Assembly (NCBI GenBank): GCA_964411985.1
Contig: CAYPNF010000032.1
Span: 34,251 to 98,250, forward strand
Direction: 5' to 3'
Origin: CAYPNF01 sp964411985
GTDB lineage: Bacteria; Verrucomicrobiota; Verrucomicrobiia; Limisphaerales; J093
Length of the DNA: 64,000 nt
Each line of letters opens with the position of its first letter. Position 1 is the stretch's first letter. Of this stretch, positions 7,621-14,122 are shown piece after piece. A program made the position numbers and the translations under genes. The notes beneath the pieces were generated by a model that saw only the letters and a list, made by a program, of their open reading frames with translations, had not been told where the DNA came from and made no database searches.

Positions 7621-7713
7621 GCCCAACCACCCAAACGCAGCGAACTCCGCGATGAACACTAAACGTCGAACCACAGACCGACGACGCGGAGTCGCTGGTC
7701 CGGAGCGTTATCT
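7621..7713 (+). repeat. attC site 1
   Basis: R'' GCCCAAC at 7621-7627 and R' GTTATCT at 7707-7713. Arms CAGCGAACTCCGCG and CGCGGAGTCGCTG pair, with the extra AA left unpaired. Closely similar to sites 7 and 10. Confidence 0.9.
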
Positions 7714-7716
7714 GAG

Positions 7717-8139
7717 ATGAGAACACCCTGCCTACCTTGGCCGCTGCTGCTGGCGATGTTTGTCGGGCTTGTTTCATCGGGGGAGGAAGCATGGCGGACC
7801 AACGCGACGGCTCGTATAACGGTCATCAAGCACTGCCAGGAACCCTTTCGCACTTTTGAGATCGTCGGAACTGACGTGAAGGGCCTGAAGAAGCTGAGCG
7901 ACCTGACAATCGCGCTACGCAAACACAAGGAACAAAACCCCGGCGCTAGATATGAGATCTTGGCCGAGGTGAAGTCCGTCGCCGAAGATGATGAGAAAAC
8001 CGTGAAGGCCGTTGCGAAGGCGGGTATCACCTTGGAACATTACTGGGCTGCGCATTCGGACCCACTCCTGGACGGGCCCATTAGCCCCCACGGGGTTGGC
8101 TTTGTGGACCTAATTGACAGATTCAGGAACATCAGATAA
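7717..8139 (+). CDS. Cassette 2: exported hypothetical protein (140 aa)
   Basis: The N-terminus is a signal-peptide-like segment (MRTPCLPWPLLLAMFVGLV) followed by a soluble domain of about 115 residues with alternating strands and helices (ARITVIKHC, TFEIVGTDV, LSDLTIALRKHK, YEILAEVKSVAEDD). This resembles a periplasmic alpha/beta domain, but I cannot assign a family. The ATG lies 4 bases after the attC1 core. The stop overlaps the start of attC2. The first ~50 bases of this cassette are nearly identical to the start of the broken cassette at 13724. Confidence 0.7.
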   Translation: MRTPCLPWPLLLAMFVGLVSSGEEAWRTNATARITVIKHCQEPFRTFEIVGTDVKGLKKLSDLTIALRKHKEQNPGARYEILAEVKSVAEDDEKTVKAVAKAGITLEHYWAAHSDPLLDGPISPHGVGFVDLIDRFRNIR

Positions 8140-8223
8140 CCACTGCGTGCAGGCGACGCCGAATTGCGGCTTCTCGCGTATTCCGACGCAGACGCCGGAC
8201 GCGCCTGACGCAGATTGTTCGGC
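8134..8223 (+). repeat. attC site 2
   Basis: R'' AGATAAC at 8134-8140 (overlapping the stop of cassette 2) and R' GTTCGGC at 8217-8223. Arms around CTGCGT/ACGCAG and GGCG/CGCC pair. Sister to site 9. Confidence 0.85.
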
Positions 8224-8233
8224 GCATTGAGCC

Positions 8234-8530
8234 ATGCCAACTCCCGTCAACAATCCGACCGACATCAAGCCGGGCGATTACTACGAGGACTGTGCATTTC
8301 ATCCGTGCCTCTGCATTCGAGTGGACAACGACGAGTTGCTTGGAGTGTCGTTGGTAGATGGCACTTATCCGCGTGGTTGCAGCATCGGCCATTGTGGTGT
8401 CCGCCGATTGACTTTGCAGGAGGCGCTGCATTGGAGGTTCTTTGGCCCGCCAGACCAAAGCGTGCCGGAAGATCGGCAATGGTGGTGTGCATACCCAAAA
8501 GAGGAGTGGTTGGAGCCATTCAGACTATGA
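8234..8530 (+). CDS. Cassette 3: small Cys-rich cytosolic protein (98 aa)
   Basis: Begins MPTPVNNPTDIKPGDYYEDC and carries the spaced cysteine block AFHPCLCIRVDND, then a second Cys/His stretch (RGCSIGHCGVRRLTLQEA) and ends in WWCAYPKEEWLEPFRL. The GDYYEDC...HPCLC pattern looks like a conserved small-protein family of unknown function seen in mobile or cassette contexts; I cannot name it. No signal peptide. The ATG starts 10 bases after the attC2 core and the stop lies 10 bases before attC3. Confidence 0.72.
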   Translation: MPTPVNNPTDIKPGDYYEDCAFHPCLCIRVDNDELLGVSLVDGTYPRGCSIGHCGVRRLTLQEALHWRFFGPPDQSVPEDRQWWCAYPKEEWLEPFRL

Positions 8531-8540
8531 GCGAGAGATC

Positions 8541-8636
8541 GCCGAACCAGCCAGTGGAGCGAATGGCGGCGGGCGGACGCCTTTTGCATCGTCGAACGCG
8601 ATGGGCCGCCGCCATCGCTCACTTTTCGCGTTATGC
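8541..8636 (+). repeat. attC site 3
   Basis: R'' GCCGAAC at 8541-8547 and R' GTTATGC at 8630-8636. Arms GAGCGAATGGCGGC and GCCGCCATCGCTC pair, with unpaired bases on the first arm. Length 96 bases. Confidence 0.88.
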
Positions 8637-9028
8637 CTAAGGCGTCAAAAGTCCGGTGGGCGAACAAGAACCACACTGGTTGGTGGATCTTTGAGGAGGT
8701 GGAGCAGTGGGTGTCAAAGCGCCAAAAGAAGCTTTCCCCAACGAGCCGTTGTCTGGCTCGCCTGAATCTCAGATTGGTTCGAGCTAGGAATCGAGATGAG
8801 GCGTATCGGAAGGCGATGGCCTTTGGTCGGGTTGGCATGCCCTTAAACACAGGCGGTGGCGAGTGGAGGTTTGCGGGCATCTCGATGTTATTGCCCGTCT
8901 ACGACAAGATTGAGGACGGTTCAGAGATTTTATGGCAAGAGGACAAGTTAATGTCTGTGGCGAGCATTAAGAAACTGGTCAAGCCCAAGCATCGGCTTCC
9001 TGTTTTCGATGACACGGAAAAGGCATAA
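8633..9028 (+). CDS. Cassette 4: DUF4288-like protein (131 aa)
   Basis: A single-domain protein with the DUF4288 pattern as I remember it: an N-terminal WWIFEEVEQWV strand, RLNLRLVRARNRDEAYRKAM in the middle, a GEWRFAGISMLLPVYD stretch, then DGSEILWQ. The family is of unknown function. The start ATG lies within the R' core of attC3 itself (GTTATGC), a frequent cassette arrangement. The TAA stop is inside the R'' of attC4 (GCATAAC). No signal peptide or membrane segment. Confidence 0.72.
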   Translation: MPKASKVRWANKNHTGWWIFEEVEQWVSKRQKKLSPTSRCLARLNLRLVRARNRDEAYRKAMAFGRVGMPLNTGGGEWRFAGISMLLPVYDKIEDGSEILWQEDKLMSVASIKKLVKPKHRLPVFDDTEKA

Positions 9029-9115
9029 CCCGGCACATGCACCAGACGCGGCGATGAGCCTCCGTTTACATTTCGGACGTCACCGTGGCCGCGCCGGTGA
9101 TGTGCGACGTTGGGT
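9023..9115 (+). repeat. attC site 4
   Basis: R'' GCATAAC at 9023-9029 (containing the stop of cassette 4) and R' GTTGGGT at 9109-9115. Arms around CGGCACATG and CGCCGGTGATGTG pair imperfectly, with a GCGGCG/CGCCG extension. Length 93 bases. Confidence 0.82.
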
Positions 9116-9130
9116 TGCCAAGTTAGCGCA

Positions 9131-9574
9131 GTGAAAGCTTATGCGCCAATCTTAGGACTGGGAAGCGGAGTGCTTGTTGGCATCCTACTGGTATCCGTGG
9201 CAGTTTTTGCTGCTGGATGGGGGCATGGTACGTACCTTGCAGCCAGACTGCTGTTTCCGTTCACGATGTTCTCAACATTTCTGTGCGGGTCTATCACCCC
9301 ACCATTTGTCGTGGTGGGGCTGGCGCAGTTTCCTGGCTACGGATTGCTCTCGGGCATTTCCTATCGATCGCATCATCTACGGGCTTGCCTAGTTGTTATC
9401 GCTACTGTGCATCTCCTAGGCGTGGCATTGAACTTCGTAGCCCCGGCCGGAGATTTCCCGAATGTCGTTAGGCAGCCCAACCACCCTGCTTCAGGCAGCG
9501 CCGAAATCAGGACTCGGATGGCTGGACAACAATCACTCGGCGTGCCTGAGCCGGAGCGTTCGCCAAACGCATGA
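9131..9574 (+). CDS. Cassette 5: membrane protein reading through attC5
   Basis: Starting at a GTG (TTG at 9110, in the core, is an alternative), the product has about three or four membrane segments (LGSGVLVGILLVSVAVFAAG, a Phe/Phe/Cys-rich segment near residue 45, then LRACLVVIATVHLLGVALNF). The reading frame does not stop before attC5 but runs through it, giving a hydrophilic tail encoded by attC sequence (HPASGSAEIRTRMAG), and stops just after the next gene's start. A TAG in another frame at 9468 suggests a one-base indel removed the original stop. Family unknown. Confidence 0.6.
   Translation: MKAYAPILGLGSGVLVGILLVSVAVFAAGWGHGTYLAARLLFPFTMFSTFLCGSITPPFVVVGLAQFPGYGLLSGISYRSHHLRACLVVIATVHLLGVALNFVAPAGDFPNVVRQPNHPASGSAEIRTRMAGQQSLGVPEPERSPNA
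9475..9564 (+). repeat. attC site 5
   Basis: R'' GCCCAAC at 9475-9481 and R' GTTCGCC at 9558-9564. It is preceded immediately by a core-like GTTAGGC at 9467-9473. Arms TTCAGGCAGCGCCGA and TCGGCGTGCCTGA pair. Length 90 bases. Confidence 0.88.
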
Positions 9575-10125
9575 AGCCCATCCCTGATGACACCACGCAA
9601 GTCGTGCGCGCAGGCGTGGAGAGGGCATGCCGAGATTTCAGTCAGCGCATTGAATCGTTGGGTTTCGCTCGCACGAAGAAGATGCTTTGGACGAGGAGAC
9701 ACCTCCATACCGCAGACGTCATTCACTTTCATCGCTCGGGCAGTTCATACGGCAGGCCGCTAAATTACTCCGTGGATATCCACGTCCAGTTCAGCATCCG
9801 TGTCTTAAACGACACCTTCGAGGCGTTGGCTGCAAACGGCCCGTCCAGTGATCCGGGACGCTTGCGCATGGGACGATACCATCACCGATTCAACGCTCAG
9901 ACCGGCAGCACCTTCGACAGGTGCGTTGGTGACCTTTCTCGCTTTGTTGTCGAGCAGGGTGAGCCGTGGTATGTCCGGTTCCGAGAGCCTGACGCTCTCT
10001 TGACCTTCGATGATACTCCGCTTCGACAGCCCGAGAAGGATCGTCTTCGTGCAGCGGTTGCTGGCTGCCCCGATCCAGATGTGGTCGATCAGTCCCTGAA
10101 ACTTCTTGGAATTAAGGCCAGATGA
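9571..10125 (+). CDS. Cassette 6: hypothetical protein (184 aa)
   Basis: Begins MKPIPDDTTQVVRAGVERAC, with an early RIESLGFARTKKMLWTRR block followed by strands (ADVIHFHRSGSSYG, YSVDIHVQFSIRVLND) and a C-terminal helical part ending in SLKLLGIKAR. The opening (helix, GF, basic residues, then a beta-sheet with HFHRS) recalls small DUF4304-like proteins, but I would not assign it. Cytosolic. The ATG lies 6 bases after the attC5 core; the TGA is 7 bases before attC6. One of the longest genes in the array. Confidence 0.7.
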   Translation: MKPIPDDTTQVVRAGVERACRDFSQRIESLGFARTKKMLWTRRHLHTADVIHFHRSGSSYGRPLNYSVDIHVQFSIRVLNDTFEALAANGPSSDPGRLRMGRYHHRFNAQTGSTFDRCVGDLSRFVVEQGEPWYVRFREPDALLTFDDTPLRQPEKDRLRAAVAGCPDPDVVDQSLKLLGIKAR

Positions 10126-10132
10126 AGAACGA

Positions 10133-10222
10133 GGCGAACCATTCACGCCAGCCAAGGCCGAGGATCGCTCTCCGCAAGGGCGGACGCTCTTGGCTCGGCC
10201 TGGCTGCGTTCAATCGTTCGGC
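10133..10222 (+). repeat. attC site 6
   Basis: R'' GGCGAAC at 10133-10139 and R' GTTCGGC at 10216-10222. Long arms GCCAGCCAAGGCCGAG and CTTGGCTCGGCCTGGC pair imperfectly around a GC-rich loop. Length 90 bases. Confidence 0.82.
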
Positions 10223-10234
10223 GACAACTGCGTG

Positions 10235-10540
10235 ATGGGCACTGTCACACCAGATGATTGGAGCGTTGAGATGCCCATGGGCGGGCGGAGCGGATATTTG
10301 TCTTATCAGGAGGGTTTGCGGAGCATTCCGTTCTACTGGGAGTTTGGCGGTGGAGACGTGGTTGCCATCATTTGGGTTGGTGAGCATTCAGACTGGGAGC
10401 GCCAGTACTCCTGGGCGGTTGCGCGGAAGCGAGAAATTCTAGGCCGAGTTGCACAGGAGGTTGTTCGCCAGAGGGCGCCCACCTGCAAGGCAGACATTGA
10501 CGAGAAGGGTGGATACATTTATGTGCGCGAGCAGAAATAG
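10235..10540 (+). CDS. Cassette 7: hypothetical protein (101 aa)
   Basis: Begins MGTVTPDDWSVEMPMGGRSG and contains a beta-rich region (YLSYQEGLRSIPFYWEFGGG, VVAIIWVGE) and a basic helix (WAVARKREILGRVAQEV). The end (KADIDEKGGYIYVREQK) is a beta-hairpin. The pattern suggests a small cytosolic protein. A frame open further upstream would read back through attC6, so the ATG after the core is preferred. The stop lies 10 bases before attC7. Family unknown. Confidence 0.68.
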   Translation: MGTVTPDDWSVEMPMGGRSGYLSYQEGLRSIPFYWEFGGGDVVAIIWVGEHSDWERQYSWAVARKREILGRVAQEVVRQRAPTCKADIDEKGGYIYVREQK

Positions 10541-10549
10541 CAGCACATC

Positions 10550-10642
10550 GCCGAACCACCCGCCCGCAGCGAACTCCGCGATGAGAACTGAATTTCAAAC
10601 CAGTGACCAACGGCGCGGAGTCGCTGGTCCGGAGCGTTCGCC
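10550..10642 (+). repeat. attC site 7
   Basis: R'' GCCGAAC at 10550-10556 and R' GTTCGCC at 10636-10642. Shares the CAGCGAACTCCGCG/CGCGGAGTCGCTG arms and much of the loop with site 1. Confidence 0.9.
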
Positions 10643-10725
10643 CATACCGCAACCATGACACTCACGACGCCATTCCGTTCTCGGCTGCTTGGGAGGTTCG
10701 GGGCTTTGTACGAGGAGGCTTAAGT

Positions 10726-10785
10726 ATGAGAGCGACATCAAGCATTCTGAGTGTCACGAATCATGTGCAAGGGTTTTGGGTATGA
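10726..10785 (+). CDS. Small upstream ORF (19 aa), possible leader peptide
   Basis: A 19-codon frame (MRATSSILSVTNHVQGFWV) whose ATG follows a GAGGAGG-type ribosome binding site about 9 bases upstream. Its TGA overlaps the ATG of the next gene (ATGA), so it could couple translation to it. It may instead be an accidental frame. There is no other evidence for a product. Confidence 0.4.
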   Translation: MRATSSILSVTNHVQGFWV

Positions 10786-11315
10786 AGTACCGTACTGTTT
10801 TGATCATTTGTGGCTGTGTCTCGCTTCTGGCCTTGGCCGTTGCTCAGATGAGCAGCAGGAAATCCGTTGGTGCAGAACTCGAGACCAAGGTCTCAGAAAA
10901 ACGTGAGAAAGGGAAGTACGTGCGCACGACGGAGACCTTCTCCGGCAGAAGCTTACTCTCCCTCAAGAGGGAAGTGTCTCTCAAGGACGACGGGCAGATC
11001 GATTGCGTGTTTATCAAACTGTATAGGGAGGGCCAGATGATATTCAGCTCATCCGACATGAGACGCGAAAAACAATACATCCGTGGCTATTATCACAATG
11101 ATAAGCTGCTGATGCAGGAGGGAGACACCGATGGGGACGGAACGTTTGAAAAGATCATCCTGTTCGATAAAGACGAGCAACCTGTAGAAGGCTTCTTGAA
11201 GACGGCGGACGGTAGCGTCTCTCAACTTGACGTTAGGGCTTACGCAGAATTCAACGAGCGACTGAATAAGATACCAATACCCACCAGAAAAGGGACAACG
11301 AGGAGTTCGGAGTGA
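10782..11315 (+). CDS. Cassette 8a: exported hypothetical protein (177 aa)
   Basis: The N-terminus (MKYRTVLIICGCVSLLALAVA) is a signal peptide or single membrane anchor, followed by a hydrophilic domain with a Lys/Glu-rich region and short strands (DDGQIDCVFIKLYREGQMIF, RGYYHNDKLLMQEGDTDGDG). The DTDGDG acidic loop resembles calcium-binding loops but is not a full EF-hand. No family is recognised. The start ATG at 10782 was chosen because the signal peptide begins there and a coupled small ORF ends on it. This cassette carries a second gene downstream. Confidence 0.68.
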   Translation: MKYRTVLIICGCVSLLALAVAQMSSRKSVGAELETKVSEKREKGKYVRTTETFSGRSLLSLKREVSLKDDGQIDCVFIKLYREGQMIFSSSDMRREKQYIRGYYHNDKLLMQEGDTDGDGTFEKIILFDKDEQPVEGFLKTADGSVSQLDVRAYAEFNERLNKIPIPTRKGTTRSSE

Positions 11316-11544
11316 GGGGAGCTGGGTGCCTCGGCACGGTGGTTTGGCTGGTTTTACACACGATTGAACTTGTAGCTCGCCTGGCACGAGGGAAGCCCAC
11401 ATCCGAGCGCATTCTGGAAAAGGAGGGGGAGAATGAATAACGGCATTGATGTATAAGCTACGTGTGGTGAGAGGTTTATGATTGGGATCAGGCAGGTTTG
11501 GTAAACGAACCAACCGTCGCACAATCAAAGTGCGGCAAGACACT

Positions 11545-11820
11545 ATGATGCTACCTAAATCCTACAGGGCGTTGAGAGCTGTATCATTCTTAGTGTTTCT
11601 TCTGGCAGTTCTGCTTTTCATAGTATCCCAAGTGGTGACGGTGGCTTCGCGCCGAGTGAAAGTGAGAGATCAACAAGGCCAGATTATTGGGACCGCTGAC
11701 ATTCCTCACGACTATGGCAGCGACATGTTCACCAGTTTTGCGTGGCTGGTCCTCAGTGGGATTCAGTTCTGGACCATCCAGATCATCGGTAACAGATTGT
11801 ACCCTGACCCGAAACAATGA
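11545..11820 (+). CDS. Cassette 8b: small membrane protein (91 aa)
   Basis: Begins MMLPKSYRALRAVSFLVFLL with two hydrophobic segments: ~residues 11-31 (AVSFLVFLLAVLLFIVSQVV) and ~58-80 (FTSFAWLVLSGIQFWTIQII). Between them is a short hydrophilic loop (VKVRDQQGQIIGTADIPHDY). It is a small integral membrane protein of unknown function. The stop is 4 bases before the R'' of attC8. It shares a cassette with the upstream gene, as no attC separates them; the 229 bases between the two genes hold no recognisable site. Confidence 0.65.
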   Translation: MMLPKSYRALRAVSFLVFLLAVLLFIVSQVVTVASRRVKVRDQQGQIIGTADIPHDYGSDMFTSFAWLVLSGIQFWTIQIIGNRLYPDPKQ

Positions 11821-11823
11821 TTT

Positions 11824-11887
11824 GCCGAACCAATCACGTCAGCGAACGACGGACAAACCCGCCGTCGCTGAGTTCGAATCGTTCGAT
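11824..11887 (+). repeat. attC site 8 (short type)
   Basis: R'' GCCGAAC at 11824-11830 and R' GTTCGAT at 11881-11887. Arms CAGCGAACGACGG and CCGTCGCTGA pair. At 64 bases it is the shortest in the array, near the lower end of the attC size range. Confidence 0.85.
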
Positions 11888-12542
11888 GAAAGCCAGACTT
11901 CTTGCCGCCGTTGCAGTGACGTTCTTTGCACACCTTGCCTGTGCGACGCCGCCTTGGCCTCCTCAGATCGTAACCTCGCCGAGCAGCAATTATATTGCGT
12001 CGCTGCAATCGAGCCTGGGCGAGTCTTTGGTAATCCGTTCGAACAACACAGTGCTTTGTCGCTTCGTCTATCGGGATTTTGGCATCACTGAGCGCTCCAC
12101 GATTGACCTGATGTCCACAGCGGGTTTGCTTTGGTATCGTGATAGCATCTCCTTTTTCGACAAACGTGAAGGATATCTCGTCATGCGGTTGAGGTGGGGC
12201 CGGTTTGTGGTCGTTGACTTGCGGACGCGAACCGCTTCTTTGGACATGCCCTTGGAGTTGCGGCACGAGGTCGATGCGACAGTCAGGCAGCAGGTCCTTG
12301 ATTGGCTCGAGTCGTCATATGCGAGAGAAAGGGAAAACGCCGCCAGGTATGCAGGAGATTTGAAGTTGCAGGAGGCGGTTCCGCGCTTAAGGGAGCTGAC
12401 TACGGACCCGACGACAGTCGACTACAAGAGCGGAGATGCCCCTTGGGTAAAGTCCTACTGGGTGCGAAAAGCAGCCGTGACTTCTCTCAAGGAGATGAAC
12501 ATCGTTGTGAAGGATGTCGTGCTTGAGGAGCCGAAGGAATGA
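11886..12542 (+). CDS. Cassette 9: exported protein, possible helical repeat at C-terminus (218 aa)
   Basis: Signal-peptide-like N-terminus (MKARLLAAVAVTFFAHLACA), then a beta-rich domain with the strands LVIRSNNTVLCRFVYRDFG and LVMRLRWGRFVVVDLRT. The C-terminal third is helical and resembles a HEAT/armadillo-like repeat (RYAGDLKLQEAVPRLRELT, then WVRKAAVTSLKEM). The ATG overlaps the attC8 core (GTTCGATG). The stop is 4 bases before attC9. This is the most structured cassette product, but function is unknown; a role in the periplasm or envelope is inference from the signal peptide. Confidence 0.72.
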   Translation: MKARLLAAVAVTFFAHLACATPPWPPQIVTSPSSNYIASLQSSLGESLVIRSNNTVLCRFVYRDFGITERSTIDLMSTAGLLWYRDSISFFDKREGYLVMRLRWGRFVVVDLRTRTASLDMPLELRHEVDATVRQQVLDWLESSYARERENAARYAGDLKLQEAVPRLRELTTDPTTVDYKSGDAPWVKSYWVRKAAVTSLKEMNIVVKDVVLEEPKE

Positions 12543-12546
12543 GCCC

Positions 12547-12637
12547 ATCGAACCACTGCGTGCAGGTGACGCCGGATTTCGCCTTGCTGTTTATCCTGGC
12601 CCAGGAGTCCTGGCGCGCCTGACGCAGATCGTTCGGC
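12547..12637 (+). repeat. attC site 9
   Basis: R'' ATCGAAC at 12547-12553 and R' GTTCGGC at 12631-12637. Shares CACTGCGTGCAGG near R'' and CGCGCCTGACGCAGA near R' with site 2, so the two belong to one attC subfamily. Confidence 0.88.
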
Positions 12638-12656
12638 GGCGTAATTGCGACTTATT

Positions 12657-13130
12657 ATGGGGAAAGTCGCAAAGCTCGTGACTGCGTTGATCGCGGTGGG
12701 CGTCATTGGCTATTTCGCGCTGCCGTACCTTGTCTGCATGGAGATTCCGGAGCGACAGAAGATGGCCGACTGCAATACCAACACACTGGCGTTCACGATG
12801 ACATGCGACCACTCGCCGCCGTATGCCATCGTCCTCGGTATTGAGCCTGCTGGTCCGCATACAAACACTTTTGGCGGAACAATCATTATCAAGCAAGGCG
12901 CGCAGACAGTTGCAACGATTCCCATTGATTCGTCGGACATGACTCCCTGCAACTGGTTACCAGGTTTGGATGCCTATATCCTCACATGGAGACGGACGAA
13001 CGCTGGAGAGCCGTTAAGTGAGCTATTGCGCCGTGGCCAGACCTATGATGTCAGCGTGACCTTCGCTGAAAGGCCGCCTAGAGATAGTACGCTCTGGTTT
13101 TCTTCAATGGGGAGAGCCAAATGGTGGTGA
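12657..13130 (+). CDS. Cassette 10: membrane-anchored or exported protein (157 aa)
   Basis: An N-terminal hydrophobic segment (KLVTALIAVGVIGYFALPYL) is followed by a soluble domain with a Cys-containing region (MADCNTNTLAFTMTCDHSP), strands (TFGGTIIIKQGAQTVATIPI) and a beta-rich end (YDVSVTFAERP). The arrangement suggests an exported beta-sandwich-like protein. An alternative start (TTG at 12645) would add four residues. The stop lies 2 bases before the R'' of attC10. Family unknown. Confidence 0.68.
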   Translation: MGKVAKLVTALIAVGVIGYFALPYLVCMEIPERQKMADCNTNTLAFTMTCDHSPPYAIVLGIEPAGPHTNTFGGTIIIKQGAQTVATIPIDSSDMTPCNWLPGLDAYILTWRRTNAGEPLSELLRRGQTYDVSVTFAERPPRDSTLWFSSMGRAKWW

Positions 13131-13132
13131 AT

Positions 13133-13224
13133 GCCCAACCACCCGGCCGCAGCGAATCCGCGATGACAACTGGAATTCAAACCATAGACCAACGACGCGG
13201 AGTTGTTGGTCCGGATTGTTAGGC
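13133..13224 (+). repeat. attC site 10
   Basis: R'' GCCCAAC at 13133-13139 and a textbook consensus R' GTTAGGC at 13218-13224. Arms AGCGAATCCGCG and CGCGGAGTTGTTG pair with mismatches. Third member of the site 1/site 7 subfamily. Confidence 0.92.
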
Positions 13225-13239
13225 AGAGGGACGGCGCTT

Positions 13240-13635
13240 ATGAAAGTCAAGCGTTCACATGTCATCGCCGCCATCATCATCTTGGTGGTTGGCATCGTGT
13301 GGGTGAAGGGCTTTTGGTTCACGGAGGTGTTTCGCACTCACAAGAGCAACGAGCCACACCGGACGGCGTTGCTTCAGATTCAGGCCACGGTCGCTGTTGG
13401 TGCTTCGCATGCTGGCGTCCTCGCGGCATATTGGCAGCACCGCACGGATTCACTCAGACTTTTTGCAGACAGACCCACCGACTGGGTCATCACCATGCCC
13501 TTGGAGTTTGGCGCGAGCGATTGGCAGCTTCTCATCGAATTTCAGGATGGTGGAGTGACTGCGGTCCGAGTCCGCACGGCGGACGGACCACCACCGAAAG
13601 ATGGACCGAGAGACAAACAGAAAGACGCAGGCTAA
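13240..13635 (+). CDS. Cassette 11: membrane-anchored hypothetical protein (131 aa)
   Basis: Residues ~8-27 form a membrane segment (VIAAIIILVVGIVWVKGFWF), then a soluble domain with RTALLQIQATVAVG and WQLLIEFQDGGVTAVRVRT strands. The C-terminus is Lys/Asp/Pro-rich (DGPPPKDGPRDKQKDAG). I chose the ATG at 13240 because the 8 upstream residues are outside the hydrophobic domain and include the attC core. The stop codon lies inside the R'' of attC11. Function unknown. Confidence 0.68.
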   Translation: MKVKRSHVIAAIIILVVGIVWVKGFWFTEVFRTHKSNEPHRTALLQIQATVAVGASHAGVLAAYWQHRTDSLRLFADRPTDWVITMPLEFGASDWQLLIEFQDGGVTAVRVRTADGPPPKDGPRDKQKDAG

Positions 13636-13723
13636 CCCATGCGCTGCAGCAAACCCGGCGGTGCGTCGCGGTTTGCAATCGGTGCGTCCCATGGGCCGGG
13701 TCGCTGAGCTTGGATCGTTATCT
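13630..13723 (+). repeat. attC site 11
   Basis: R'' GGCTAAC at 13630-13636 and R' GTTATCT at 13717-13723. Arms CAGCAAACCCGGC and GCCGGGTCGCTG pair. These inner arms also resemble those of the minus-strand site at 1613-1705. Confidence 0.88.
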
Positions 13724-13726
13724 GAG

Positions 13727-13870
13727 ATGAGAATACCCTGCCTGCCTGGGCCGCCGCTGCTGGCGATATCTGCTCTGGCCCGAATGAGCACAAAGGTTCA
13801 AGCCCATTCATTCCAGGAAACGACATTTAGAGAAATCACTCCTTGCCCTAAGCGTTTTTGTCGGGCATAA
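13727..13870 (+). pseudogene. Cassette 12: broken copy of the cassette 2 gene start
   Basis: A 47-codon frame starting MRIPCLPGPPLLA, nearly the same as the start of cassette 2 (MRTPCLPWPLLLA). The match extends upstream through the core, so bases 13717-13768 parallel 7707-7758 with only a few differences, and then diverges. The rest (QEITPCPK-like tail) is unrelated to cassette 2. It ends at a GCATAAC that looks like an R'' without its partner arm, so the last attC seems lost. The encoded product is probably not functional. Confidence 0.55.
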
Positions 13871-13906
13871 CGTTCATAACAATAGTCGTTCCTACAATTC
13901 AGTTGA

Positions 13907-13934
13907 CCCCACCCTGTATGGTGGGGTTTTTTGT
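13907..13934 (+). terminator. Rho-independent terminator after the cassette array
   Basis: Stem CCCCACC/GGTGGGG with a 6-base loop, followed by six Ts. It lies between the end of the cassette array and the histone-like gene and would stop transcription leaving the array. Confidence 0.85.
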
Positions 13935-14122
13935 TGCCCATTGTTGACCCGCGTGAGCTCTTGCTGCGCATTTGCCTCTCTGAGCCGCTGAAAAGGTAGA
14001 ATGCCGGTTGAAAGATTCTGTCACATGGGTAGTCCTCCCACCAACACCCAAGCCCAGGTCCAAAACAATGGCGCCAAGCCAAAAACTTGCCACCGGGAGT
14101 CCTAGTGCTATGGTTCAGGAAC

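Larger units (their letters stand above)
7215..13870 (+). mobile_element. Integron gene-cassette array (CALIN): 11 attC sites, no integrase
   Basis: The array starts at the consensus core GTTAGGC (7215) and runs to a terminal GCATAAC (13864-13870). Eleven attC sites of 64-96 bases separate small plus-strand genes, each gene usually stopping within a few bases of its attC and the next starting close after the core. Sites 1, 7 and 10 are closely related in sequence, as are 2 and 9, the conservation expected in resident chromosomal integrons. No intI is present, so by the usual definition this is a cluster of attC sites lacking an integrase within the window. Confidence 0.9.
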
